Part shown: positions 51,766-61,954 of the stretch, one piece after another | Layout of the letters: the number at the start of each line of letters is the position of its first letter | Position numbering within the stretch: position 1 is the first letter of the stretch | Assembly (NCBI RefSeq): GCF_001638985.1 | Contig: NW_017265144.1 | Location: 62,001 to 126,000, forward strand | Source: Phycomyces blakesleeanus NRRL 1555(-) | Lineage: Eukaryota; Mucoromycota; Mucoromycetes; Mucorales; Phycomycetaceae | DNA length: 64,000 bases | Direction of reading: 5' to 3' | Translations under genes and position numbers: made by a program | The notes under the pieces: generated by a model | What the model was told of the DNA's origin: nothing | Database searches by the model: none | What the model saw: only the letters and a program-made list of their open reading frames with translations

Positions 51766-52849
51766 GGGTTACAAAGTAGCACTGTTCTCCGTAGTAGAAA
51801 AATTGAATTATGTATATGAGTGCTGGCATGATGGTGCCTTGTAGGCCTGTAACAATTCTTAAAGCTGTTGGATGTCAAGCTCCAACCAGCATGAGTTTTA
51901 ACTTTGTTTGGCGAGTTTCCGAGCAAAACGGCTTTTGTGCTGGCTGCCAACCTCAACGAATGGGGTGAGATAGACTCACTAACACCCGCCTTTACCATAT
52001 GAGATTTTACCCAGCTCGCTAGTGTGGATGGTCGAATACTTGTAGGTGTTCCTTGTTCAGATGACTTGTCAAGGTATGTCAAAAAAAGAGTATGGTCCTC
52101 TGGTAACGATTGACGTTTTTGTTGGGTACGCAACATAAAAAGATGGAACTCTCGCACTGCACACAATTCAGCTTTGTCTTCATGTAGTAAACCGAGTTTT
52201 GATGTCTTTTGTTGCGCTTCTTTTGGTTGTCTAATATACAGTGCGACCCCTTGCAATTCCTCTCTTTGGACAGATAAATGAGCATCGCGGAACTGTAATC
52301 GGCTTATATCGCTCCTAGGTCTCCACATTGTATGTATACATAATAGTAGTATTGTCTTTTTTTGCAATTCATATAAGCCGAGTGCCCCTGTTGATGACAA
52401 GACGTTGCGTGTGTAGATGATTAAGATATTAATATCCCACTTTCCAGTTGAGAATCCTTTGGGATAGCTACTTCCGATCTTATTTTTGCTTTAAAGAATT
52501 GGACCACCTCTGGGACGTCTGCTATTGGAGTGTGATTCGGATAAAGTACATTTAGAACTGGGGCGATCGCAGTACGGTATCCATCCAAGGTCGAGTAATA
52601 TATATTATTGAATGCTAGGAGAAATTGTAGCACTTGTGGAGGACTGTACTGTTCTTGGTTGCGTTTGTGTATTGTACGCCATTCTGCGTATTTTCGCCAA
52701 GCTGTGCCATAGATCTTGTTGGTGCTGGATCTGGTAGCCTTATTAAGGTGGTTGATCATATCTACATTCATACCATCGGTCTTCCTTTTATTGTTGATCA
52801 TCACCAAGCGATCAAACTCCATTTTCGATTGATTCCCCATGTGATTCAT
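51738..52849 (-). pseudogene. DIRS tyrosine recombinase (frameshifted)
   Basis: The tyrosine recombinase integrates the circular cDNA of DIRS elements. An N-terminal core-binding part lies at 52849-52421 (IYGTAWRKYAEW; YYSTLDGYRTAIAPVL). The catalytic part, in another phase, is at 52400-51738: Arg in RPRSDISRLQF, HSLRLAAST, the HAGW box and the Tyr in SFKNCYRP. The order R..H-x-x-R..H/W..Y is that of DIRS recombinases. One frameshift near 52400-52430 separates the two parts. The terminal codons run into the terminal repeat. Confidence 0.85.
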
Positions 52850-54472
52850 TCGTGGAAGCGTTGGGAACTAAAACTGACTCTTCCATAAAGGTGTCACCAG
52901 AATGGCTTCCTTCGCCTTGTCGAGCTTCATCTTTTAAAGTACTCTCGAAATTAATTTCCATGGCGGGAACATATACAAATCCTTCTGTTTCCAGTTTTGG
53001 CTGAAGGCGTCCACCGCACTCGTAAACGGATCCTCCCGGAAGCTCCAGTATTTCGGAAGTTGATGGGGGTGTGCTGCTGCAAACGCATTTATTTCTAGTA
53101 TGGATCCCCATGTGCGCTGTAATTGGTGAAAAAATGCCCGAGGAATCGTTGATTCGTATAGAGGTTTCTTCGGCTGGCTCAATTGATGTGCTTTCACATT
53201 GAGGACCCCCGAGAGATGTTCGTATTATATTTGTAACTGATGCTGGTTGCATAGATCTTGTATCTTAACTGCTAAGTTTTGGAGAGCAAACGATGCTGTC
53301 CCCCCTGCTTTCGTCACGTATTTCAACGCTGCCATGTCGTCGCTGTAAATCTTGAGTGTGGTGTGTTTTAGCTTTCTCGAGTGTATGAGGATGGCGTAAT
53401 ATATCGTCTTCAACTCTTTCACGTTGATGGATTCGTCTTTTTCTGCGGAAGTCCAATACCCTGTGGTTTGCACCATGTCTGAGGCTACTCCCTATCCTAC
53501 GTCTGAGGCATCCATGTAAATTTTCGGTTGGGGTTCCTGGAACTGTATCTTGTGAATAGACAGACCATTCTTTGGTACTAGGTAGGTCTTCCACCACGCT
53601 AATTCTTCTTGCGCTTGTGTCGACAATGGACATGGCTTGTCCCATTTTTTGCGGTTTAACTGTAAGTTCTTGACCAGGTATCTTTGCAAATGTCGTATAT
53701 GAAGGAGGGTTTCTCTTATCGCCGGGATCACGGCCGTCATCTTTACCAACAGGCTGGCTATCCACCTACATGATCTGGTTGTTGTCTGCTCCGCTTGTTT
53801 TACACGTTGTAAAATCTTGCCTACCTTTATAGTGGGCAGTGAAATAGTCATCGTCTTTGTACTGAATGAGAAGTCGAGGTATTCCTGAATCGTCTTCGGC
53901 TCTAGTACATTCTTTTGACTGTTTATCAAAAAGCCTAACCTCTCCAGATGTGTTGTTAGGATCTGTATGGAGTGTTGCATCTGTTCCTTTGACTTCTCCA
54001 ATACGCAGATGTCGTCTAAGTAATAAATCAATCGTAGCCCTTTGGCTATAAAGTGTTTGATTGCATATCTCATTAGTTTGGAAAAAATGTGGGGTTCAAT
54101 ACTTAACCCAAACGCCAAAGAAGTATATTGGTACACGATATTATTGTTTTCAAATGTCAAATATGGCTGGAAGTCCTTGTGTATCGGCACCACTACATAC
54201 GCATCCTTGATATCGATCTTGCATATATAATCTTCTTTCTCGATGATGTCTCTCAATGCCGGGATACTCTCCATTTTGAAATGTTGGATTTGCAAGAATT
54301 GATTCAGTGCTGTAAAATTTAGGATTGGTCGACATTTGGTCGCTTCCTGGATGGTAAAAAAGGTGGAGAGAAAGTCTCGGTTCTGTGTAGGAGATTGTGT
54401 TATAATCCCTGCTTGTAGGAATTTTTCCACAGCAGTATCTACCGCCAACTGTTCGTTGGAGTCCATCTTCAA
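52850..54472 (-). pseudogene. DIRS reverse transcriptase-RNase H (internal stops)
   Basis: The reverse transcriptase at 54472-53492 has CRPILNFTALNQFLQIQHFK, KIDIKDAYVVVPIH, LAFGLSIEPHIFSK and the active site YYLDDI. RNase H continues in the same phase: MDASDVG, a TAG where relatives have Trp (DASDTGWG), then INVKELKTIYYAI and IYSDDMAALKY. The last RNase H part (PRAFFHQLQRTWG, VDAFSQNW, FPPWKLISRVL) is in another phase (53197-52934) and is followed by TAA, then VTPLWKSQF, TAG and FPTLPR; relatives have Trp at that TAG. So at least three stops and one frameshift. Confidence 0.88.
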
Positions 54473-54734
54473 GGGTTTGGCTCACCATGGTGACAGAGTT
54501 CTGGTAAATTGCAATGTGTAGTCTGTCTCCACTACTGATATTGGTCACGTATGCGTTGTCATGTCTTTCTAATGTTTCTTGAAGTGTTGGAGCCTTCCTC
54601 CAGACAATATCCCGTCTAGTGGAATTGAGTAATGTGATGGTTTCTGTGTTGGGGGTCGATGTTGAATCGCTTGTTTGTCTATTGATGACTGCTGATAATG
54701 GATTATATTGAGAGTGTGTTGTTGTTTAGTGGTG

Positions 54735-55610
54735 TCAATTACTAGTTGCTGCTGTCGTTTGGGGTTGATCTGGGAGTGGACTCTTGGAAATTGCTGGGCT
54801 GGTGTCCTCTCGACAGTGTCCAGTTGCCTTGTCCTCTCCCTTTGTTGGATAAAAAAGGACGCCGTCCTCTATATCCATTGGTTTCCCTTCCACCACCTCT
54901 GCCTCTGGTGGAGTTAAATTTGTTGTGATTATTTGCTCGGCGGGAATCTCTAGTGATCCTTTGCTTGCAGGATTCTTCATAATATTGTTAGATGAATTCT
55001 TTATCAAAAGCGTATTTTTCTCTCCGCTTTCTGGCGTCTCCAGGTGTTTAAGGCTGTGTGGTAATCTAAGAGCCTTAGTTGTGTGCTCTCTGGCTTCAAT
55101 CTCTCGCTGTCTGGCTGTACCGAAGCCGAAAACCGCAAGTCGGCGTGCTCTTTCCATGGTGTCATGGTAGAATCCTTCATCGTTTTTGTGCATACCTCGT
55201 TAAATGATGTATCGGAGGCTTTCGTAGATTTCAGCTGCTGCTCTCGCCTGAACTCTTGTAATTTCTGTAAGTTTGTAAATGGTGGAAACGATTGGTAAAG
55301 AATCAATTTTCCATAGCTTGAGTTGGGTGACGAAGTTTAGGTTTGTACTTTTGGGAGTGTTCCAGTCTTCCTTGTTGTATCGAGGGACTGACCGCTTGAA
55401 CTTTTGAAGAGCCTTGACAAGCTCAAAGGAGCTGTAACCGTCCAATTCTTCGATAATCTCGGTGGGGATATCGAATCCTTTGCTTCTCTGTTCTGCTTCG
55501 CCTGATTGAGACTCTCTGACTCGTCTAGGCACGGCTGCAACAATCTCGTCAACTTGGGCTTTTGTAAATACTATTTGTTCCACATTTTTGTTGTTTTCTT
55601 GATCACCCAT
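54735..55610 (-). pseudogene. DIRS gag-like ORF (one internal stop)
   Basis: The first gene of the retrotransposon by position. It starts at 55610 (MGDQENNKNVEQIVFTKAQ) and stays in one phase to 54735, interrupted by a TAA at about 55200 between SLRYII and RGMHKND. It is rich in charged residues with a Pro/Thr-rich end, and no zinc knuckle is visible. Assignment as gag rests on its place before the reverse transcriptase and its length (about 290 codons), not on a recognised domain. Confidence 0.6.
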
Positions 55611-55612
55611 AA

Positions 55613-56501
55613 TTTGTATTTACGGCGCGCGGCTTAGAAAGATCTAAGGGGAAAGGGGTAGAGAAAACATTTTATTTCTAATAATTTGCCTCCAAATGAC
55701 CATTCTGAATTGCTACTGCCAGTTGACCCTTTGATCGTAGATTGCAAGCCATTCGTTGGAGCCCTCCAAACCGAATGTAAACGCCTATCTGACTTTGTAA
55801 CAAACCGATTTCGAGAGGCATGCCAGGATCACACTCAATCTCCTCTTGTGCCTCTCCCTTTGCAAGCTAAACAATGTCGTTCCTTTTGAGCCTTTCCGAT
55901 CAATCACATCTACCGGAATATATGGTATCGGGCTATACTTAATTCCCTGCCATGTCAGTACACACTTCACAGTCGTGCTCCAACCATCTTTGTCACTCCA
56001 AACTATCCCATTTGCTTTTTCGAGGTGTCCACTCTCTCTCATTTTCTCTACCAGTGCCCACAGAAATGGACAGTATGGGAAAATGCATGGATTAAATACT
56101 TTGGACTATCCCCGTCGACATTTGGTATCAATCGCGCACTATTCTCTCTGGAAATCCCTGGCCATTAACTACCTGTATTCCATGTCCACCTATGTCAAAT
56201 AATTAGCCGCACCATTCTGGCCCTGTGGCGCACTCACTGGAGCTTTATCTTCGACAGCAGGCCTTTACAGACCTCTTCGATTAACTCAAATAGACACCCT
56301 TGTTTCGCACTTTTCCTCTGAATTAGACTTAACATAGGCTTCCCTTAAATCTCTATTTATATTCTCCCCAAACCAAAAAAACAATTGTGTTCCTTTCTTA
56401 ACGCATAATAAATACAAGGACCAGTTCCTCTTTACAACAAAAAAAATCATATTAACTGAAAATAAAGCGTGGTCCAGAGAGCTTGTACCACTTCGGAATC
56501 T
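55613..56501. other. 5' region of the DIRS element with an unassigned open frame
   Basis: It lies between the gag-like start and the right terminal repeat. A minus-strand stretch at 56042-55785 encodes a Trp- and Lys-rich peptide (GIVWSDKDGWSTTVKCVLTW) of unknown family, and open plus-strand stretches overlap it. It could be a decayed extra DIRS gene, internal complementary region or older flanking DNA. No domain recognised. Confidence 0.35.
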
Positions 56502-56537
56502 GAAGCGGAAGCAACAAGTAGTGTATTTGGAACGACA
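56502..56537 (-). repeat. DIRS right inverted terminal repeat
   Basis: Complement of 51730-51765. It starts GAAGCGGAAGCAACAAG and ends GGAACGACA. Confidence 0.85.
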
Positions 56538-56568
56538 CGATTTAGATGCTTGAATAGTTGTTTAAATA

Positions 56569-56639
56569 GTTGTAAGATGGAGAAATTGCGGGTTTATTTT
56601 TTTAGAAAAAATAAACCCGCAATTTCTCCATCTTCCAAC
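56569..56639. repeat. near-perfect 34-bp-stem hairpin
   Basis: The arm 56569-56602 (through GATGGAGAAATTGCGGGTTT) pairs with 56606-56639 with a single mismatch and a three-base TAG loop. It lies 32 bp outside the DIRS right end. It could be a fold-back element, a palindrome made by replication error or a source of a hairpin RNA. Confidence 0.9.
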
Positions 56640-56904
56640 CATTAAAGGGGGTGTCGAGTTATGATAATTTCAAGATAACTAAAAAAAAATAATTGCAAAA
56701 CTCAATCAAAAATATAAAAAAAACTCAGACACAGTTATGGAGATTATAAGTTGACAACATTGATACTAAGAAATTTAGAGGATAAAGACCTTAATAAACT
56801 TGACTTTCCAAGGCTAATTTTATTAAGTAAATGTGAAGAAGAGGCTACTGGCTATCATATATTTTGTTTTGAAGTAGGAAAAATAAGCCCAATTTTTACT
56901 AGAA

Positions 56905-56971
56905 ATTTAGTGAGCATTTGAAGTCAAAAATCAGGGAATCTCTAACTTTTGGCTTCAAATGCCCACTAAAT
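56905..56971. repeat. imperfect palindrome, about 27-bp arms
   Basis: ATTTAGTGAGCATTTGAAGT at 56905 pairs with the complement of GGCTTCAAATGCCCACTAAAT ending at 56971, with about three mismatches and a 14-base loop. Probably a small fold-back element. Confidence 0.7.
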
Positions 56972-57650
56972 GGCCTCCACCATGAAATTTGCGAAACAAA
57001 TCTTGGAATTTAATTCGCCGTGTAGAATATTTTTTTTGCAAACGTTTGCAATTCAGGCTCGAAGACACCCTCTCTATTGTTTTTTCTTCTCATTCTTTTA
57101 ATCGGATACAATATGCTAAGCACAATTTCATCAACTATCGACCTGCATTTAATATGGTAAAGCCTGCATTATTTACATTCATTTGTGCGGATTATGGTAC
57201 AACCAATATTTAAACTGTCGATGTCATAAAACTGCAGACAGTCAAATAAATTCCTATGAGACTGAAAAAAAAACACGATCAACCTGAACCAAGAATATTG
57301 GGGTCTGGAAAACCTAGAAAGGTTGACGAGAGAATTGAAATACATAGCAACCCGCTGCCTCACACATGTTCAGAGTTTGCCCCGTTAAACCCAGCCCATA
57401 AGCCTAGCTTTTGACAGAAACCTACAAAAAAAAGACGGCTGGACTGGACTGGGCTGGACTTGATTGAACTTGACTATTCTCGTTCTCATATCAATCGATT
57501 CAATAGCCAATTGAAAGGGTTGTATAGTCTGATGAAGCGATATTTACAGTCAAAAGTAATGGTGGAAGAGCCAATGCTATCATAAGAGCTGTAGAAAATT
57601 AGAAGGAATATATATATATCTATTATATATCATCGAGGGAACCAAAGTAA

Positions 57651-58130
57651 GGGAAGGGTAGTGTGATGATCTGGAACTATTTTTACGGACCTTTGGTGCT
57701 CCTATATGACAACGTAAAGCAAGACTAATATGTAAACACTTTTTCCAGTCTCTGAACTTCCTCCCTTGGTTCCAAAAGCTTCTATAGAAACAAAACAGGG
57801 ACTTTATTTTTTTAATAATAATAATACAATGCTAGTTACCATACCAGCTCTTATTCAAAGTGATGCAAAAGCACTTCATGATATCTGGGGGTTTTGACCA
57901 CCGACCGGCTCAAATCCCAGATCTCATCCCTATTGAGCATCCTTAGTGGTGCTCTCTAGAGACGTATGAGTAATGGTTGGACAGGTATTAAGAAAGCTTG
58001 TAATTTCAGAGGTTGTAATGAAACAAGAGTGGCAAAGAATAGGTGCCAAACTTGTATTAAATTTAGTAGACAACTTACAGAATCTATATCAGGATGTAAT
58101 TGAGGCCAAGGGAAATCACGCCAAGTATCG
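57651..58130 (+). pseudogene. decayed Tc1-type transposase remnant
   Basis: Fragments on the plus strand in several phases resemble the second half of a Tc1 transposase. GKGSVMIWNYF (about 57651) matches the GGGSVMVWG block. At about 57913 the block RPAQIPDLIPIEH matches the catalytic Glu motif, followed by P and a TAG where relatives have Trp. The C-terminal block VIEAKGNHAKY (about 58096) matches the AVIKAKGGHTKY end. The sequence differs from both better-preserved elements in the window, so it is a third, older family. No terminal repeats found. Confidence 0.75.
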
Positions 58131-58170
58131 CTATTCTTGTTTTATATATGTCAGTGATAAATATGCATAG

Positions 58171-59127
58171 CATCTTATATTTGAAATTTGAAAGCTTTAG
58201 CTATTGTTCCTGATGGATGGTTTACCTATTGAATATGTATATATATTTTGCTTAGACTATTTTTTTGTTAGATAAAATAAAATATACTTATGTTCTAGCT
58301 TGAATAATATACATGGCACAAGTTTTATAGCAATTACACCACCAAGAAGTTATTAGTATATGTATATAAAGAATAAGAAGATGTAAAAGGCAAATCGCTT
58401 TATTTACACACATATTCCAAGAAGCTTTAAAAGACACCCATTACTTTTTTTTTGTGTATATCCTGTTTATTGGTTTCTATCAAAACACACCTTTCTTGTA
58501 TCTCCAAATGCTGTGATTGAGGTAAATCTTCGATGTGCTTGACATGATCCTCGCCTTTAGTGCTTATTTTCTTTTCAGGTTTTGCATTTATTTTATCTTC
58601 TCTTGGTCGTTTGTGGGTTGTTAAAAATTCTGGTTAATTATTGACGCACCGATCCCGTTTGCTTCAATGGTGCTCTCAAAATGCAGAGATTTTTTCATGC
58701 ATTGTTCCTTCATTGCCTTCTTTAAATAAACGATCTTCTCCTAAATATCTTTTTTTTTCATCTTTCATTTTGGTTTATTTAATATATGATAATTTACTAT
58801 TTTTGTGTCCAAAGTAGCATGTCCAGGTATGAAATAGGACCTTACTGGAAAGCAATAAAACATCTTTACGTTGTTTAATTGACGTAATTGGGGGAGCCTT
58901 TAGAACGCTTTTGGAATGGTTTATGAAGTTGGTTTGACGTCGTAATATATAGACGATTGCTTAAACTTGTATTCTGCTGGGTACATTGAGATAAAGTTTT
59001 GAATTTGATTTGTACTTTTGGACGTCAGTATCCTCCCCCGACCAAAGTGAGGTAAATGCAAAAGAGCTGTGTCGTGACTTCGGGTATATTAATTCTCTCA
59101 CTAAAACTATACACACACACACACATA
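58171..59127. other. AT-rich region with no recognised gene
   Basis: It lies between the Tc1 remnant and the complete Tc1 element. No open frame with family resemblance, and no RNA gene seen. Confidence 0.4.
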
Positions 59128-60472
59128 CAGTCTCATCAATTAAATGAAAGAAAATTTTAGCTTCCGCCAAAGTGAAAAAATAACATCCTTAACTCTCTCT
59201 TCATTGTTTGTCTACTTTTACTTAAGAAACCACTTTCAAAATCATTGGAATAAGAATATATAACCTTTAAATATTAAGAAAAATAATTTTTATTGAAAGT
59301 TTAATATTTAGTAACATCACCACGGGCTTTCTTCATATGGGCTATGCGAGTTGGCATAGACATGCAGTAGGCCTTGCATACTGCAACCGGTATTTTCTTC
59401 CATTCTTCATGGATAACCTTGTCTAGCTCCTTAATAGTTCTTGGAGCTGGTACTCTTGCCCTTACCATCCGACCCAAATGAGCCTATAGGTTCTCAATAG
59501 GACTGAGATCTGGGCTATTCGGCGGCCATTCCATTATTGGTACATTATGGGTCTTTTTCCAGTTCTCAACAAGTTTTGACTTATGACAAGGAGCATTGTC
59601 TTCTTGGTAAATAAACTCCCCGTCATGTCTTTCACTTAGGTGACCATAAAATGGGAGCAACTTTCTTTCCAAAAGGTTTATATAGCCAAATTGGTCAAGG
59701 CTGTTAATAATCGTTTTTAGTGGGCCTACTCCTCCTGCCCACACACAGCCCCAAACCATCACCGAACCACCTCCAAACTGTACTCTAGGCATGATACAAT
59801 CAGACTTGAACTTCTCCAGAGGAAAGCGCCAAATTCTAAGGTTTCCATCCTTTGGGAAAACCATAAAGCGAGACTCATCGCTCCAAATCACACGATCCCA
59901 TCTTTGATTGGTTTCTTTGCAACGTTTAGCAAACAACAATCGTTTCTTTTTATGTGTTCTGGATAGCCTTGGCTTAAACACAGGATGGCAAGAAGACATT
60001 CCGATCTTACGAATAGCTTTGCGGATGGTATTCTTGCAAATGTACTTGCCAATCATGAGTCTCATGGCGTTTGTGAGTTCTCCAAGTGTGGCATTACGAT
60101 CTTTCTTCATTTCGTTTTTAAGCTGGCGTAAATCTCTCTCACCCAAAATTGATGGACGTCCTTGGCGTTTTTCTGTTAATGGCGTGCCATTCTGTTTCCA
60201 TCTTTGAACTGTGCTATGTACAGTTGTCATGGGTATGCCTGTCTTCTCCGAAATGGCAGTCAATGAAATATTATGGAGAGCACCACCGATAATAAGTCCT
60301 TTTTCATAGTCTGAAAGCTCTTTTCGTTTCTTAGGAATACTTTTATTGATTTGCTGAGACATTGTGAGATTTGAATGAGAAGAGTTTTTAAAAAAAGCAC
60401 AACAACTTTGCATTAAAGATGTTCTATTTAGTTGAGTTTAAACTTTTTTCTTTCATTTATTGTATGGGTCTG
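59128..60472 (-). mobile_element. Tc1-like DNA transposon with short imperfect inverted ends
   Basis: A 1345-bp element. Its left end reads CAGTCTCATCAATTAAATGA and the right end, on the complement, CAGACCCATACAATAAATGA, both continuing AAGAAAA. TA flanks each end (59126-59127 and 60473-60474). One transposase gene with an internal stop fills it. It ends 38 bp before the start codon of the hydrolase gene at 60511. Confidence 0.85.
59301..60362 (-). pseudogene. Tc1 transposase with one internal stop
   Basis: A cut-and-paste DDE transposase. Met at 60362 (MSQQINKS) is preferred; an upstream in-frame Met at 60413 is possible. Helix-turn-helix segments include LTAISEKTGIPMTTVHSTVQ. Catalytic motifs are VIWSDESRF, YQEDNAPCH and WPPNSPDLSPIE, with 34 residues between the second Asp and the Glu (DD34E). 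An in-frame TAG follows PIENL where Tc1 proteins have Trp (ENLWAHLGR); the same frame then continues AHLGRMVRARVP to ARGDVTKY and ends at 59301. Without that one stop the protein would be about 353 residues, the normal size. Confidence 0.9.
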
Positions 60473-60510
60473 TATATATATATATATATAGCTCATTATT
60501 TTGTTTCAAA

Positions 60511-61735
60511 ATGGAAACTATTATAATATCAGGTTCCATAGTGGTTTCTTATCTGATCATCAAACGTTACAAAACTCAATGGCTAGATTATATGTGGATG
60601 CGCATCCACGCACGACATCCCAGTGAGCTGGAATTAGAAAAAACACTTGAACAAAAAAGTAAGCGGGTCGATTATCTCCAAGAGTTTTTCTTTTACATGT
60701 AACATGTAGCATTATCATCATGGATGAATTCTTATTCACAGACACTTACTGTCCGTGGCCATCAACTTCATCATGTCTACGTCGAGAATCCCGGAAGTTC
60801 TCTTCTTATAATATTTATTCATGGTCTGGGTGGCCAGGTATCTCAATGGGAATCACAGTTGGAGCATTTTTCATCATATGCTAGTGTATTAGCAGTTGAC
60901 CTTCTTGGTTGTGGTTTGAGTGAAGTGTCTTCAAAGTAAGTTTTTAAACAGCTAGCAATCTCAGACATTTCGAACTAAATTATCTAATATAAACACATCC
61001 TTACCCTTATCCCTCCAAAGATGGTCTGACTATTCAGCTGATTCGCTGACAAAGGATGTTTTGGCTCTTCTGACTGATCACTATTCCGCTGAACGCTTGG
61101 TACTAGTTGCCCACTCATATGGCTGCTCTGTTGCAACTCGTCTTTCACTTGATCATACTTTGAAAAAGCGTATACAAGCAACGGTTCTCATCTGTCCCAA
61201 GAAAGGCATGAGTGAGAAAGAAATCAAGGGTCAACGAATAATCGGTTGGATTCCCGATTGGCTCATGGATGGATTCCGCATGGGAGATCGTAAAAAATGT
61301 CTATATAGCAAAAGTGTTGAACGCTTTTTGGGTCCCAATGCCACTGATATACAGCGGGAGAAGTAAGACTTGTGGGTAGATAGCATTAAAGGCAGAGACT
61401 GTGCTTATGATTATTATTATTATCATGATAGACAATTTGAGTGGAATATCAAGAGTAAAACTACAGTTTACCGAAGATTCGCATACAATGCTTCATTCCC
61501 AGTTCAAGAAGAGTATGCAACCATTAGCAGCCCTGTTTTGTTGGTTTCATGCGAACAAGATAAAGTTGTTTCTCCTCAGGATGCAGAATATATCCATCGA
61601 TTGATCGACAATAGTAAATTGCGTGTAATTGAAGACGTGGGTCATAATCCTATGCTGGTCCGACCTCAAGCTGTCAATACAATCATTTCAGAGTTTGCAG
61701 AATCTGTGGGAATTGAAGAGTTGGGATGTTTTTAA
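60511..61735 (+). CDS. alpha/beta-hydrolase (ABHD8-like)
   Basis: A serine hydrolase of the alpha/beta fold; substrate unknown, lipids or esters likely by family. Exons 60511-60658, 60710-60935, 61021-61362, 61432-61735 give 339 residues with introns of 51, 85 and 69 nt. An N-terminal hydrophobic segment (IIISGSIVVSYLII) suggests a membrane anchor. FIHGLGG is the oxyanion strand, VLAVDLLGCGLSE the next, and the nucleophile is Ser157 in VAHSYGCS. Likely partners are Asp282 in CEQDKVV and His310 in DVGHNP. The Tc1 element at 59128-60472 lies immediately upstream, leaving under 40 bp of original sequence before the ATG. The 51-nt first intron was chosen because it restores phase and avoids the stop in the unspliced frame. 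Confidence 0.85.
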
Positions 61736-61954
61736 ATAACGTAAAGATATATTTTTTATATTTAAATATTTTTACTGTAAAGTTAATGTAATTTACAAGA
61801 TATACATAGTAATAGTATATTATAGTATAGTATAGTATAAATACTTTTCTCGCCTTGTGTGCCTGAAATAAAGTATATAAAAAGAGAGAGAGAAAGAGAA
61901 AGAGAAAGAGTGATAATACATAAAAAAAGAATAATAATAATAAGAATATTGGGA
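61736..61954. other. short convergent spacer (hydrolase / arrestin)
   Basis: 219 bp of AT-rich DNA between two convergent stop codons, with a GAGAAA run at 61882-61912. The 3' untranslated regions of both genes probably overlap here. Confidence 0.5.

Larger units (their letters stand above)
51730..56537 (-). mobile_element. DIRS-like tyrosine-recombinase retrotransposon (degenerate)
   Basis: About 4.8 kb, all genes on the minus strand in the order gag-like, reverse transcriptase, RNase H, tyrosine recombinase, which is the DIRS order. Ends are inverted 36-bp repeats with two mismatches: TGTCGTTCCTAATACAATAC at 51730 continues to GCTTCCGCTTC at 51765, and its complement is at 56502-56537. Inverted rather than split direct ends point to the DIRS1 type and not Ngaro. 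No integrase or protease was found, as expected. Internal stops and frameshifts make it non-autonomous. Confidence 0.88.

Noticed and set aside
57890..57960. tRNA-like T-arm (CTCAAATCCCAG)
   Set aside because: No matching acceptor or anticodon stems; the stretch translates as the catalytic Glu block of a Tc1 transposase.
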